Source: a virus
Virus record (IMG/VR): IMGVR_UViG_3300022682_000033
Span: 1-64,000 of that record
Direction: 5' to 3' (one strand)
DNA: 64,000 nt
A model generated the notes under the pieces. It searched no databases. It was not told the DNA's origin and saw only the letters and a program-made list of their open reading frames with translations. This document shows positions 8,476 through 16,929 of the stretch, one piece after another (position 1 is the stretch's first letter; the number at the start of each line of letters is the position of its first letter). Position numbers and translations under genes: made by a program.

Positions 8476-9668
8476 AGCTTATACACGATGATTGTTTAGA
8501 CGTCCTAAGAAGTATGGAAGATAATACCATTGACGCAATCGTAACTGACCCACCATACGGACTTAAATTTATGTCAAAAAAGTGGGATTATAACATTCCC
8601 GACGTTGATGTATGGCGCGAGTGTTTACGGGTTTTAAAACCCGGCGGTCATATTTTAGTTTTTGCGGGAACTCGCACCCATCACCGCATGGCATGTGCAA
8701 TTGAAGACGCTGGTTTTGAAATTCGCGATATGGTTGCTTGGGTTTATGGCAGCGGTTTTCCTAAGAATCATGATATAAGCAAGGCTATTGATCGGAAACT
8801 TAGTAAAAAAAGAAAAATAATCGGGCGGAGGGTTTATGCCGATGGGACACCTGCGGGTGGAAGAAGATATGATTCTGTTGGTGAAGCTTGGCAGAGGCCT
8901 TGGAGAGCAAAACCACTAGAAAAGCAAGGCCAAGCATGGGAAACTGAGCCAGCCTCACAACAAGCTTGTCAATGGCAAGGCTACGGAACAGCCCTAAAAC
9001 CAGCATTGGAGCCCATCACTCTTGCCCGCAAGCCGTTAAGCGAAAAGACGATTGCCGCAAACGTGCTCAAATGGGGAACCGGGGCGATAAATATTGATGG
9101 GTGTCGGGTGGAAATGCAGGCAGGAGACCAAAAGTCATTGTTTGGGCCGATAACACCACGCAAGCGTAAAGATAGCACAATTAATTGTTGTGGCAAAATA
9201 GATGCGCCACAAAAGCAAAACGTTGGGCGCTTTCCGGCCAATTTCATTCACGACGGCAGCGATGAGGTTGTTGGATTGTTTCCTGAAACAAAATCCGGTT
9301 CAATATTGCCGCACCATAAGGCAAAAGAATCTGAAAACAGGGCCATGAGTGGCAAAAATTATGCCAGAACAGGGCAACTATTTGAAGGTTCACAGGGCTC
9401 CGCTGCACGCTATTTTTACTGCGCCAAAGCAAGACCAAAGGAACGCGGGGAATACAACAATCATCCAACCGTCAAGCCGTTAAAGCTTATGCGTTATTTA
9501 GTGCGTTTGATAACGCCTCCGGGCGGTGTGGTTTTAGACCCCTTTTTGGGAAGCGGATCAACGGCAATTGCATGTGAAAAAGAAGGGTTTGAATGTATTG
9601 GGATTGAAAAAGAAAAGGATTACATTGAAATTGCCGAGCGACGGTTGGCTGATTTTTTGCCAAATTAA
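8472..9668 (+). CDS. DNA methyltransferase, beta-type (N6-adenine or N4-cytosine)
   Basis: The catalytic motif IV TDPPYG is near residue 25 and the AdoMet motif LDPFLGSGSTAI is near residue 355. Motif IV before motif I defines the beta class. Between them sits a long segment with His/Cys/Arg residues (THHRMACAI, GTGAINIDGCR, HHKAKES, NHPTVKPLKLM) typical of phage-encoded DNA adenine methyltransferases. GTG start at 8472 overlaps the neck gene. It modifies phage DNA, probably for protection from host restriction. It sits in the neck operon and is probably expressed late. Confidence 0.88.
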   Translation: MKLIHDDCLDVLRSMEDNTIDAIVTDPPYGLKFMSKKWDYNIPDVDVWRECLRVLKPGGHILVFAGTRTHHRMACAIEDAGFEIRDMVAWVYGSGFPKNHDISKAIDRKLSKKRKIIGRRVYADGTPAGGRRYDSVGEAWQRPWRAKPLEKQGQAWETEPASQQACQWQGYGTALKPALEPITLARKPLSEKTIAANVLKWGTGAINIDGCRVEMQAGDQKSLFGPITPRKRKDSTINCCGKIDAPQKQNVGRFPANFIHDGSDEVVGLFPETKSGSILPHHKAKESENRAMSGKNYARTGQLFEGSQGSAARYFYCAKARPKERGEYNNHPTVKPLKLMRYLVRLITPPGGVVLDPFLGSGSTAIACEKEGFECIGIEKEKDYIEIAERRLADFLPN

Positions 9669-9673
9669 TTGAT

Positions 9674-10183
9674 ATGTTCACAATTGAGTTTGATAAAACC
9701 GACATGAAGAAATATATCAAGTCTGTTGAAAATGTAAAAAAAACGATTGAAAAAGAGGAAAAAGAACTTCCCAAAAGCTGCGCTAAGGAGCTTGCAAATG
9801 CTATTTTAGAGAACATTTCAAATCAAGCATTTGCAATGGCTCCATACAATCAGCGTTATGCCCAATGGAAACAAGACCGTGTAGGACATCTAAAATATTG
9901 GTTGCTTGATGGTGATCTGTATGGATCAATAAAGGCTTTCAAGTATGAGGGCTTTTGGTTTGCCGGTATTCAACCGGGAATATTCGATAAGGGTGGGAAA
10001 AGCTGGCATAACACTGGCGGGAGGCCGATGGAAATTGTAAAATATGCACGCTGGCTTGAGAAAGGGCGTAAAGGGCAACCGGCCAGGCCATTGTTCGCTC
10101 CGACAACCGAGAATTACTCAAAAGCCGGTTTTATAAAACAACATGAGAAGTCAGCGAAAACGATAGAATCAAAATGGAGATAA
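9674..10183 (+). CDS. putative tail/neck protein (gp10/virion morphogenesis type, 169 aa)
   Basis: Begins six bases after the methyltransferase. The N-terminal half is coiled-coil-like (KTIEKEEKELPKSCAKELANAILENIS). The C-terminal half is basic and carries ARWLEKGRKGQPARPLFAPT, a segment typical of HK97 gp10 / Mu G-like morphogenesis proteins. It sits just before the tail terminator candidate. Family assignment is by motif memory and gene order. Confidence 0.6.
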   Translation: MFTIEFDKTDMKKYIKSVENVKKTIEKEEKELPKSCAKELANAILENISNQAFAMAPYNQRYAQWKQDRVGHLKYWLLDGDLYGSIKAFKYEGFWFAGIQPGIFDKGGKSWHNTGGRPMEIVKYARWLEKGRKGQPARPLFAPTTENYSKAGFIKQHEKSAKTIESKWR

Positions 10184-10189
10184 CGTCAA

Positions 10190-10666
10190 TTGAGCCTCGG
10201 AGCCAACCAAAAACTATCAAACATAAGGCGCTCAATACAGCGATATTTTGTTGAAACTATTGAAACACCTGATAACGGGATAAGTTTCTATTTTGACAAT
10301 AACGCCTTTGACGTACCGACAACGGTTGCAAAATGGGTTGTTCTAAACTCAATTCGAGATGAAATTTCTGACTATTCAGGTTTTGAGTTTGATTGCTTTA
10401 TGTGTGCAAAAGATGATGATTATGGCCGGAAATGCTTGGCACTGAGAGATTTGGTTTATGATGCGATTACCGACTTCGACAATGATCAATGCGGCCTAAA
10501 GAGAATTACTCTATATGACATTGATAACGATTCTGGCACGTGGACTGATTCCGGGAATAAAATAGTATTTAACAATCTTATGCCCGGCGTCGGCCCATTA
10601 AACGGCCCTACAATTGGCCTAAAGTATTACAAGGCAGAAATAACTTCCAATATAATAACAGGATAA
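10190..10666 (+). CDS. putative tail terminator/completion protein (158 aa)
   Basis: Opens with TTG 10190, the only reasonable start given the closeness of the upstream stop. Compact alpha/beta composition (SIRDEISDYSGFEFDCFMCAKDD, LALRDLVYDAITDF). It lies directly upstream of the major tail protein, the canonical place of the tail terminator in siphophages. Confidence 0.5.
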   Translation: MSLGANQKLSNIRRSIQRYFVETIETPDNGISFYFDNNAFDVPTTVAKWVVLNSIRDEISDYSGFEFDCFMCAKDDDYGRKCLALRDLVYDAITDFDNDQCGLKRITLYDIDNDSGTWTDSGNKIVFNNLMPGVGPLNGPTIGLKYYKAEITSNIITG

Positions 10667-10696
10667 AAAAACTTTATAATTTAGGAGAAAAATAAA

Positions 10697-11608
10697 ATGG
10701 CTGGAGCAACTTATGTAAATCCTGAAAATGCGTTTGTCGGAAAATTCGACACTCGGCTTGGCCCGTGGGCGGCAAACATTGAGCAAACGACCGTGCAATT
10801 GACGAAATCAGCTAACAGTATAGGCGCCGTTTCCGAACAGGACATTGCCAGCGAGAAAGAGTTTTTGGATTTGATGCATGATTTTCCTGAGACGATTGCA
10901 TACACGATTCCGCTTAGCGAGTCATTCAAAGTCAATGTTTCCCCACAAGACATAAACCCTTTCAACATTGGCATTGCTAATGGTCTTAACCCTTATGATT
11001 CCGTTGCGGCGTCATATAGCGAGGTTGCTAAAAGCTCTACGTCCGGCACTTATGATGACACTAAGTTATCGTTTGACAATGACGGAACGCCAGCGGATAC
11101 GTTTATTTTTGTGTTTACCGACGAGACAAATTTCAAATGCTATTCGGCATTGGATGGTTATCTGCAAGACGGCGGATCAGACGGCGCGGTAGCGTCCGAA
11201 TTTGCGCCTGAAAATGGGTCTGACGTATACTTCACAATGGCCGCAAACTTCTTTACGGGTACTTGGGCCGCAGGCGACACATTAACGCTTCGTATGACTC
11301 CTTACGTTGCCGCTGGTAGCAATCTTTCGAGAACCACCGGCGAGGGTGGGGAGATAAAGCTTGGGAGTATTTTGGCTCCCGAAATTATGAGATGCGAGTT
11401 GCATTTTCAGTACCCGAACGGAGATTATATGTATGTTGTTTTACCGCGTGCCCAGGTAAAAAGTCCTCTGTCTTTGGCAACTTCTATTTCCGAGGCATCC
11501 GCTATGTCTTGGGAAATTGTTGCTATCAGCGCCGATTCATCCGTCGATGGGATTAGCGTTACAACCTGGGATACGATGCCGCTTGGTAGAATTTATTGGA
11601 GCAGTTAA
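10697..11608 (+). CDS. major tail (tube) protein
   Basis: A 303-residue protein with an AGGAG ribosome site, in the standard slot before the G/GT chaperone pair. It is rich in beta-type stretches (YTIPLSESFKVNVSPQDINP, FTGTWAAGDTLTLRM), matching tail-tube proteins, with a C-terminal region resembling an added domain. It would polymerise around the tape measure to form the tail tube. Confidence 0.72.
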   Translation: MAGATYVNPENAFVGKFDTRLGPWAANIEQTTVQLTKSANSIGAVSEQDIASEKEFLDLMHDFPETIAYTIPLSESFKVNVSPQDINPFNIGIANGLNPYDSVAASYSEVAKSSTSGTYDDTKLSFDNDGTPADTFIFVFTDETNFKCYSALDGYLQDGGSDGAVASEFAPENGSDVYFTMAANFFTGTWAAGDTLTLRMTPYVAAGSNLSRTTGEGGEIKLGSILAPEIMRCELHFQYPNGDYMYVVLPRAQVKSPLSLATSISEASAMSWEIVAISADSSVDGISVTTWDTMPLGRIYWSS

Positions 11609-11637
11609 TAAAAAAGACTAATGGAGGTTATTTAAAA

Positions 11638-12087
11638 ATGGCTCAAAAAAATAGTGTCAACCCAAAGATAAGAAAGTTCACCTTTGGGATTGATGAATTG
11701 CAAACAGTCCAAATGTATCCGCTTTCGGTTGCAAATCAAAAACTTGTTTTGCAGTCTATTGTCGATGCATATTTTGAATTGGTTGGCGATAGCAGTAAAC
11801 CAGAAGAACTTAAAAACGTAAGATATGTTGATCTTGCGCAAAAGGTTAAAGACGTTATTTTTGACAATGTTGATGATATCGCGAAGATGGTTTTTAGAGA
11901 CTTTGATTCGGATATAACAACTGAAATTGACAATGACCAGCTTGTTCAATTCGTTGAAAATGTCTGGGAGCAAAATTTTGAGAACTCCTTAAAAAACGGG
12001 ATGAGCCTCTTCAACAGGATCAAGTCAGCATTACCGAAGAAGAGGCCATCCAATTCGTCTGCGAGCACTACCCAGGATACCGATTAG
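11638..12087 (+). CDS. tail assembly chaperone G
   Basis: ATG 11638 follows GGAGG. An ATG-free extension to 11596 exists but lacks a ribosome site. The 149-residue helical protein (VDLAQKVKDVIFDNVDDIAKMVF) lies between the tail tube and the tape measure region. It reaches a stop at 12087 in the zero frame, but a -1 slip at 11991-11997 extends it (separate entry). Role: binds the tape measure during tail assembly. Confidence 0.8.
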   Translation: MAQKNSVNPKIRKFTFGIDELQTVQMYPLSVANQKLVLQSIVDAYFELVGDSSKPEELKNVRYVDLAQKVKDVIFDNVDDIAKMVFRDFDSDITTEIDNDQLVQFVENVWEQNFENSLKNGMSLFNRIKSALPKKRPSNSSASTTQDTD

Positions 12088-12341
12088 AACACTTTTACAC
12101 GCTTTCCTATCTTGAAGGCGGCGTGACTTATGATCAGTTGTTTGGGCTGTACGAGCACAAGGTAAAATCGTTAAACAGGATGTATGGCGGCGACGGCAAA
12201 AACACTGATGGCGACAATCAAAAAGAACAACCAAAGACAAAGGTTTACACCCAGGAAGAAATTGAGACCATGTCATGGGAAGAACGCGAAGAGCTTACGA
12301 GGCAAATGAAAGCCCATCATCGGAAAAGATTTTTCGGATAG
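11638..12341 (+). CDS. tail assembly chaperone GT, made by -1 frameshift
   Basis: After the slippery site A AAA AAC, reading continues at CGG 11997 in the -1 frame without a stop to 12341. The added part (SITEEEAIQFVCEHYPGY then RLEHFYTLSYLEGG) and an acidic C-terminus (YTQEEIETMSWEEREEL) are clearly protein-like. Without frameshifting no good start serves this frame. The arrangement is the conserved G/GT frameshift of long-tailed phages. Confidence 0.85.
11991..11997 (+). promoter_or_regulatory. -1 programmed ribosomal frameshift site
   Basis: The zero-frame codons are TTA AAA AAC GGG, giving the heptamer A AAA AAC, one of the most efficient X XXY YYZ slippery sequences. It lies about 30 codons before the G stop codon, and the -1 frame downstream is open for 345 bases. 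Confidence 0.85.
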
Positions 12342-12368
12342 ATAATCGTTTTATATATAATATTAACG

Positions 12369-12403
12369 AAGCCCGGCTGGTTTATCCTGTTTGGGCTTTT
12401 TTT
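12369..12403 (+). terminator. intrinsic terminator after tail chaperone genes
   Basis: AAGCCC (12369-12374) pairs with GGGCTT (12393-12398), with a loop of about 18 bases and a run of seven T. It separates the tail chaperone genes from the inserted Cas module. In most phages G/GT is followed directly by the tape measure with no terminator. Confidence 0.7.
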
Positions 12404-12409
12404 ATTTTA

Positions 12410-12437
12410 TTGACGCTTTTTGAAAACTTATGTTAAT
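12410..12437 (+). promoter_or_regulatory. candidate promoter of the Cas/methyltransferase module
   Basis: TTGACG (12410-12415) is followed after 16 bases by GTTAAT (4 of 6). It lies just past the terminator and 60 bases before the methyltransferase start. If real, the inserted module has its own transcription and may also feed the tape measure genes downstream. Confidence 0.4.
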
Positions 12438-12497
12438 AGACGTTAATTAACGGCAATGACCATGCCAAAACAAAAGACCAAATTGAGGTAAAAAGCT

Positions 12498-14057
12498 ATG
12501 CAATATCCGAAAGATTATTATCCGACGCCAGAAAGCCTAATTGCGAAAATGGTTTCCAAAATTGACCGATTAAAGGAAAGCATATTAGAGCCATCGGCGG
12601 GAGATGGCGCCATATTGGAATATTTGAAATCGTCTAAATATAAGTATCACGGTTTCAATGCAATGTGCGCAATCGAGAAAGATGAAAATCTCAGGTCAAT
12701 TTTGACGGGCAAGGGTATAAGAGTAATCGACACAGATTTTTTGACATTCATAGGCCATGACAAGTTTGATCTTATAATTATGAACCCGCCCTTTTCAAAA
12801 GGAGCCGACCATCTCCTAAAAGCAATTGAAATTCTTTATTCAGGCCAAATAATTTGTCTTCTTAATGCAGAGACGCTAAAGAACCCGCATACGAACAAGA
12901 GAAGGCATTTGGCAAGCGAACTTGAACGGCTTAATGCCGACATTGAGTATATCGAAGGGGCTTTCCTTGAGGCCGAGAGGCGCGCGGTGGTTGATATTGC
13001 ATTGATTGACATTAGGGTCAATCGCAAGGTTGAAGATGATCTATTCGATGGTCTTTCAAAGCCTAAAGAAAAGAATATAGAAGTTGACACCGAATGCAAA
13101 GATGTCGCCACAAAAAAAACAATTAAGGATTTGGTTGCTGAATACAATCAATGCATGAGAATTGCACAGGAAACGCTTCTAAATTATTACAAAAATCATC
13201 GTAAAATTGGTGAATGGATAAGAATTAAAACATCGAAAGACGATTATTCAAAAGGGTCAACATTAACCGAGAAAATGCAAGCCGATATGAATAATATATG
13301 TCAAGAAATGCGAGCATCCTTTTGGAAAAAACTTATTGATGTTGATATGGTCAGATGCCGATTGACTGGTAATAGATTTAAAGAATTTTACAGCAATATA
13401 GAAATTGTAAAGTCTCTTGATTTTACTGAATATAATTGCAATCAATTTATATTGAATACAATTAGAAACTTCCCAAAAACGATTGAAGAGGCCGTTCTTG
13501 AGATATTTGACATGTTCACAATCCGCCATGCTTATCATGAGGAATTGTACACCAAAAACATCCATTATTTCAACGGTTGGAGAACGAACAACGCTTATAA
13601 GTGCAACAAAAAAGTAATAATTCCGATTAGGTCATCTTATGCAGAACCGTTTCAAAACTGGGGAAAATGGAGTCTTGACTATGAGGCTAAACGTCAACTC
13701 AATGACATTGATTTGGTCATGAACTATTTTGACGGGATGCAAAGTAAGTATGCTCGTATGTCGGATGCTATTTCTGAAGCATTTGAAACAGGCCAAAACA
13801 AGGGAATTGAATCAACCTATTTCACTGTTGATTGTTTCAAAAAAGGAACCGCTCATTTAACATTCAATGACCATGACATTTTGAGACGATTCAATATTGC
13901 CGCTTGCAAAGGCAAAGGATGGCTTCCGAGAAATTACGGCGTTAAACCTGCAAAAGAAATTGAGACTCAAATTGTTGAGGAATTTGAAGGACGTAAAAAT
14001 TATAAAGTCGAAAACAATGTTTTGCAGACTGCTAATATTTTACGAATAGCGGCATAA
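12498..14057 (+). CDS. adenine-specific DNA methyltransferase with DUF4942 C-terminus
   Basis: Motif I LEPSAGDGAIL is near residues 30-40 and motif IV MNPPF near 95-99, the NPPF/Y order of N6-adenine enzymes. The C-terminal half (about 200-519) ends in FTVDCFKKGTAHLTF and DILRRFNIAACKGKGWLP, which I recognise as the DUF4942 signature. It is the first gene of the Cas module and is followed within 10 bases by the zinc-ribbon gene. Possible roles are modification of phage or competitor DNA, or a moron gene carried beside csf genes. No cognate restriction enzyme is visible. Confidence 0.85.
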   Translation: MQYPKDYYPTPESLIAKMVSKIDRLKESILEPSAGDGAILEYLKSSKYKYHGFNAMCAIEKDENLRSILTGKGIRVIDTDFLTFIGHDKFDLIIMNPPFSKGADHLLKAIEILYSGQIICLLNAETLKNPHTNKRRHLASELERLNADIEYIEGAFLEAERRAVVDIALIDIRVNRKVEDDLFDGLSKPKEKNIEVDTECKDVATKKTIKDLVAEYNQCMRIAQETLLNYYKNHRKIGEWIRIKTSKDDYSKGSTLTEKMQADMNNICQEMRASFWKKLIDVDMVRCRLTGNRFKEFYSNIEIVKSLDFTEYNCNQFILNTIRNFPKTIEEAVLEIFDMFTIRHAYHEELYTKNIHYFNGWRTNNAYKCNKKVIIPIRSSYAEPFQNWGKWSLDYEAKRQLNDIDLVMNYFDGMQSKYARMSDAISEAFETGQNKGIESTYFTVDCFKKGTAHLTFNDHDILRRFNIAACKGKGWLPRNYGVKPAKEIETQIVEEFEGRKNYKVENNVLQTANILRIAA

Positions 14058-14067
14058 GGAATAAAAA

Positions 14068-14253
14068 ATGCAATGTTCATTTTGTTCAATGCATGCTTTA
14101 AGCGAGTCAGCGGAAGTGCCTGGAATATACTATTGTCGTAAATGTTTGATTGACCGGGTTGTTAATGATGGACCTAAAACAGCAATTTTGCTAAAAAACA
14201 CCAATGAAATGGAGGAACAAAAAAATGAATCGAGATTTTATTACAACAATTGA
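14068..14253 (+). CDS. small zinc-ribbon protein (61 aa)
   Basis: Starts at ATG 14068 after AAGGAATAAAAA. Two CxxC pairs (CSFCSMH and YCRKCLID) predict a zinc ribbon, followed by a polar tail. It overlaps the start of csf2 by about 29 bases in another frame. Partnership with the Cas proteins is inferred only from the operon. Confidence 0.6.
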   Translation: MQCSFCSMHALSESAEVPGIYYCRKCLIDRVVNDGPKTAILLKNTNEMEEQKNESRFYYNN

Positions 14254-15457
14254 GATGCTGAGACAAATCAGATTTGCCAGCGACATAAAAATGAGCCGTA
14301 ATTTCGCCGACTTTTTATCTGATCGCATTTTGCAGGCAGCCACTGAAAAAACATTGTTAAAGTTTTCTGAACGGTTATGCGTGCTTGTTAACGCATCTGT
14401 CGGAAAGTTAAATCATGATATAAAAACAGATTTCATTCGGGTTGCAATGCAACCGGAATCAAATATCATGGTTTCATGGATGCGCGAATATCCCAAACTG
14501 GCCGCCATGCTATGCTTTATCAGAGACGATAAGGAACGGCGCGACATTATCTCAGGCATAGATATTGATATCGAGGATAAGCCACAAGGCGTGGCAGTGC
14601 AAAGAAAGCCGTTTGATATCGGTATTAATGTAGTTTGCAGCACTCCACTTTCTCATGGGTCAGACATAAAAGCAGGCAATGCAACGCTTTTCAGGCGCAT
14701 GGGTGTGCTTTCAAATAAGGAGTCAGTCTTATCCCTACCTTATTACGCCGGTAATGCCATGAGAGGTCTCATGCGCGATTTATTGGCCGATCATTTCCTT
14801 GAATCACTTGGATTGACGCCGCGCCGCGACACGCCTCCTGTCGAGTTGTGGTTTTTTCATGCACTGTATTCAGGAGGCGCACTATCTGAGCAAAGCAAGT
14901 CTTTAAGTGACATTATGAAAGTAGCTGGTAAAACAGCTATCCGAGCAGACGGGATCAAGCAGATTAGAGAAAACTTTCCAGCATTATCATTGCTCGGTTT
15001 TGCATTCGGGAACCGCGTATTGTCTGGACGTTGTAATTTTGGAGACCTAAGGCCGGTGTGCAAACAGTGGGGGTTTGATAGCGATATTGATGTTAATGAT
15101 CTTTTCGAGTGGGTATTCCTCACACGACGCGAAGACCATGAAGGCCACAATGATGATGAGAACTCAAGTATGATTGCAAATTGTGAATGCCTAAAACCTG
15201 GTGTTGTGCTTGACGGGGGCGTTGATTACGGACCTTATCTGACAGATATCGAAAAGGGTGCGTTGGCGCGTGGATTATTATTGATATCTGAAAAGGGACG
15301 GCTCGGTGCGGAAGCAAGGCGCGATTTGGGAGGCGTTAATTTTGTTTTTGAGAACCTTCCAGACCCGAAACCGTATGATGATTTTTTGGTTGAAAAGAAA
15401 GATTCTATCATTGCTTTTTTGAATGAGATAAGCGCATTTAAGGAGGCTATAAAGTGA
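14225..15457 (+). CDS. csf2: Csf2, Cas7-family backbone subunit of a type IV CRISPR-Cas complex
   Basis: ATG 14225 follows GGAGG, so the upstream ATG 14204 is not preferred. The 410-residue protein has the Csf2/Cas7 hallmarks: CSTPLSHGSD near residue 138-147, then GNATLFRR, then YYAGNAMRGLMRDLLADH, and a C-terminal LLISEKGRLGAEARRDLGG. Csf2 polymerises along guide RNA as a RAMP-fold subunit. It overlaps csf3 by four bases (GTGA). Csf1, csf3 and a cysH-like gene on the same strand support type IV-B. Confidence 0.87.
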   Translation: MNRDFITTIEMLRQIRFASDIKMSRNFADFLSDRILQAATEKTLLKFSERLCVLVNASVGKLNHDIKTDFIRVAMQPESNIMVSWMREYPKLAAMLCFIRDDKERRDIISGIDIDIEDKPQGVAVQRKPFDIGINVVCSTPLSHGSDIKAGNATLFRRMGVLSNKESVLSLPYYAGNAMRGLMRDLLADHFLESLGLTPRRDTPPVELWFFHALYSGGALSEQSKSLSDIMKVAGKTAIRADGIKQIRENFPALSLLGFAFGNRVLSGRCNFGDLRPVCKQWGFDSDIDVNDLFEWVFLTRREDHEGHNDDENSSMIANCECLKPGVVLDGGVDYGPYLTDIEKGALARGLLLISEKGRLGAEARRDLGGVNFVFENLPDPKPYDDFLVEKKDSIIAFLNEISAFKEAIK

Positions 15458-16086
15458 ATCTAAAAGTTATTTTTGAGCTTGACGGAACTGGTGTCGTGTA
15501 TAGCCCATCATTTCCGCTTCACCTTGATGGACTTTTGGAATGGGCGGCCATGCCGATTGAGAAAATAGGAATTGTTGATCGCAATTCAGATGATATTTTT
15601 CATCCCGAAATTCCGGTTGAAAAGTGGAAGGTTGGTGATACATGGGGTTGGAAAGCATCGGCGTTGTTCCCGGAGCCGGAACGACATCCTGAATCAATCC
15701 AATACTGGAGAAAAAAATTTCGCCAAAATCGCTCACATCTTCTTGGTTGCAGTTTTAATACGATGTCCGGCGCTTACAGAGAGTATAATATGCCGATGGT
15801 TCTCTGTATGTGCAATCGGATGATTGCTTATGTTCGCGGAGAAAAATGCAAGATAAAAACTCTTTTGGAAAAGATAAAATACTTAGGTAAAAAGGGTTCT
15901 TACGGGAAAGGCCGTGTAAACAATATCCGAGTACGTGGAATCAATCACGATTGGTCTATTGAGAAGGATGGACGTTACATGCGCTTTTTCCCTAAAAAAG
16001 ACGGTGTTCGTTTCGGTAGAGTAAGGCCGCCGTATTGGAATACAACGAACCGATTGCAAACGTGTTATGTGGGGGATGCGGTTTGA
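15454..16086 (+). CDS. csf3: Csf3, Cas5-family subunit (first copy)
   Basis: GTG 15454 overlaps the csf2 stop, with AAGGAGG upstream. The 210-residue protein carries LHLDGLLEWAAMP near the N-terminus, WGWKASALFPEP, then YLGKKGSYGKGRVNNIRV (the glycine-rich loop), and ends with RFGRVRPPYWN. These match Csf3/Cas5 proteins that cap the 5' end of the guide RNA. A second, diverged copy lies at 17840-18463. The two share the RPPYWN end and the K/G-rich loop. Confidence 0.85.
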   Translation: MNLKVIFELDGTGVVYSPSFPLHLDGLLEWAAMPIEKIGIVDRNSDDIFHPEIPVEKWKVGDTWGWKASALFPEPERHPESIQYWRKKFRQNRSHLLGCSFNTMSGAYREYNMPMVLCMCNRMIAYVRGEKCKIKTLLEKIKYLGKKGSYGKGRVNNIRVRGINHDWSIEKDGRYMRFFPKKDGVRFGRVRPPYWNTTNRLQTCYVGDAV

Positions 16087-16871
16087 ATTTCCACAATTAT
16101 TTCATGGAAGATATTGTTGCGGCTAAAATATACACCAACTATCTTGAGGCGAATGCAAAAAAAACAATCCTCAAAATAGAATCTTTTTTGGATAGCTGTA
16201 AATCTGTTTGTTTTTCTCTATCTTTTGGAAAAGATAGTATGACGATATTACAGTTATTGCATGAAAGCGGTTTGATTGATAAAATATCTCTCGTTATGTT
16301 CAATCATTCCGGTATAGAAACAGATGATACTGAAATATTTATTGATTATGTAGTTGAATATTATGATATCAAAAGAAAATTTTATATGACCAAACCGGAT
16401 GAGAATACATTAAAAAAATCACTATCAACAGTCGATTTTGATGCTTTTCATCCGATGCGAGATTTTGTGTATTATTGCCTTGAAAAGCCTCGTTGGGAAT
16501 TAATGGATAAGTTTGATGTGGATGGAACGATTTTAGGTTTAAGAATTGACGAATCGAGAGGAAGAAAAATAAACTATTTTGTTCGTGGTGATAATTATTA
16601 TGCAAAGCGCGAACTGTCTAACATATTGACTCCTATTGTTAAGTGGAGAACAATAGATATATATCGTTTCGCGGCATTGCGAAAAATCCCTTTTCATCCG
16701 ATCTATCGAAAAAAAGCACGACTCGGATATGACAAAATGCAAATACGCCATAATACACCGTTAGAGGTTAAATTTTCAAATAATGGCGATATGTCTGTTT
16801 TGAAAGCACTGTATCCACGTACTTTTCAAGAATATGAACATATTTTACCACAAATATCGAATTTTTTATAA
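16083..16871 (+). CDS. CysH-like PP-loop ATPase of type IV-B module
   Basis: SLSFGKDSMTILQLL is a PP-loop (S-x-G-K-D-S) of the PAPS-reductase/adenylyl-hydrolase family. Later segments DGTILGLRIDESRGR and LTPIVKWRTIDIYRFAAL also fit that fold. A cysH-like gene is the characteristic neighbour of subtype IV-B csf genes. The start is uncertain: TTG 16083 overlaps the csf3 stop and has GGGGG upstream, while ATG 16104 is the first AUG. A longer TTG start at 16035 would overlap csf3 by 50 bases. The biochemical role in these systems is not established. Confidence 0.82.
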   Translation: MNFHNYFMEDIVAAKIYTNYLEANAKKTILKIESFLDSCKSVCFSLSFGKDSMTILQLLHESGLIDKISLVMFNHSGIETDDTEIFIDYVVEYYDIKRKFYMTKPDENTLKKSLSTVDFDAFHPMRDFVYYCLEKPRWELMDKFDVDGTILGLRIDESRGRKINYFVRGDNYYAKRELSNILTPIVKWRTIDIYRFAALRKIPFHPIYRKKARLGYDKMQIRHNTPLEVKFSNNGDMSVLKALYPRTFQEYEHILPQISNFL

Positions 16872-16884
16872 GGAGGTGATTGTG

Positions 16885-16929
16885 ATGCAAAAAGCTACTG
16901 GAAGCGGAAGAGGCGGGAGAGGCAGATAA
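16885..16929 (+). CDS. 14-codon Gly/Arg micro-ORF between cysH-like gene and csf1
   Basis: ATG 16885 lies 7-8 bases behind a near-perfect AAGGAGG. It encodes MQKATGSGRGGRGR and ends in TAATG, its stop overlapping the csf1 start codon. It may be a real basic micropeptide or a leader that couples and tunes csf1 translation. Too short for homology. Confidence 0.45.
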   Translation: MQKATGSGRGGRGR

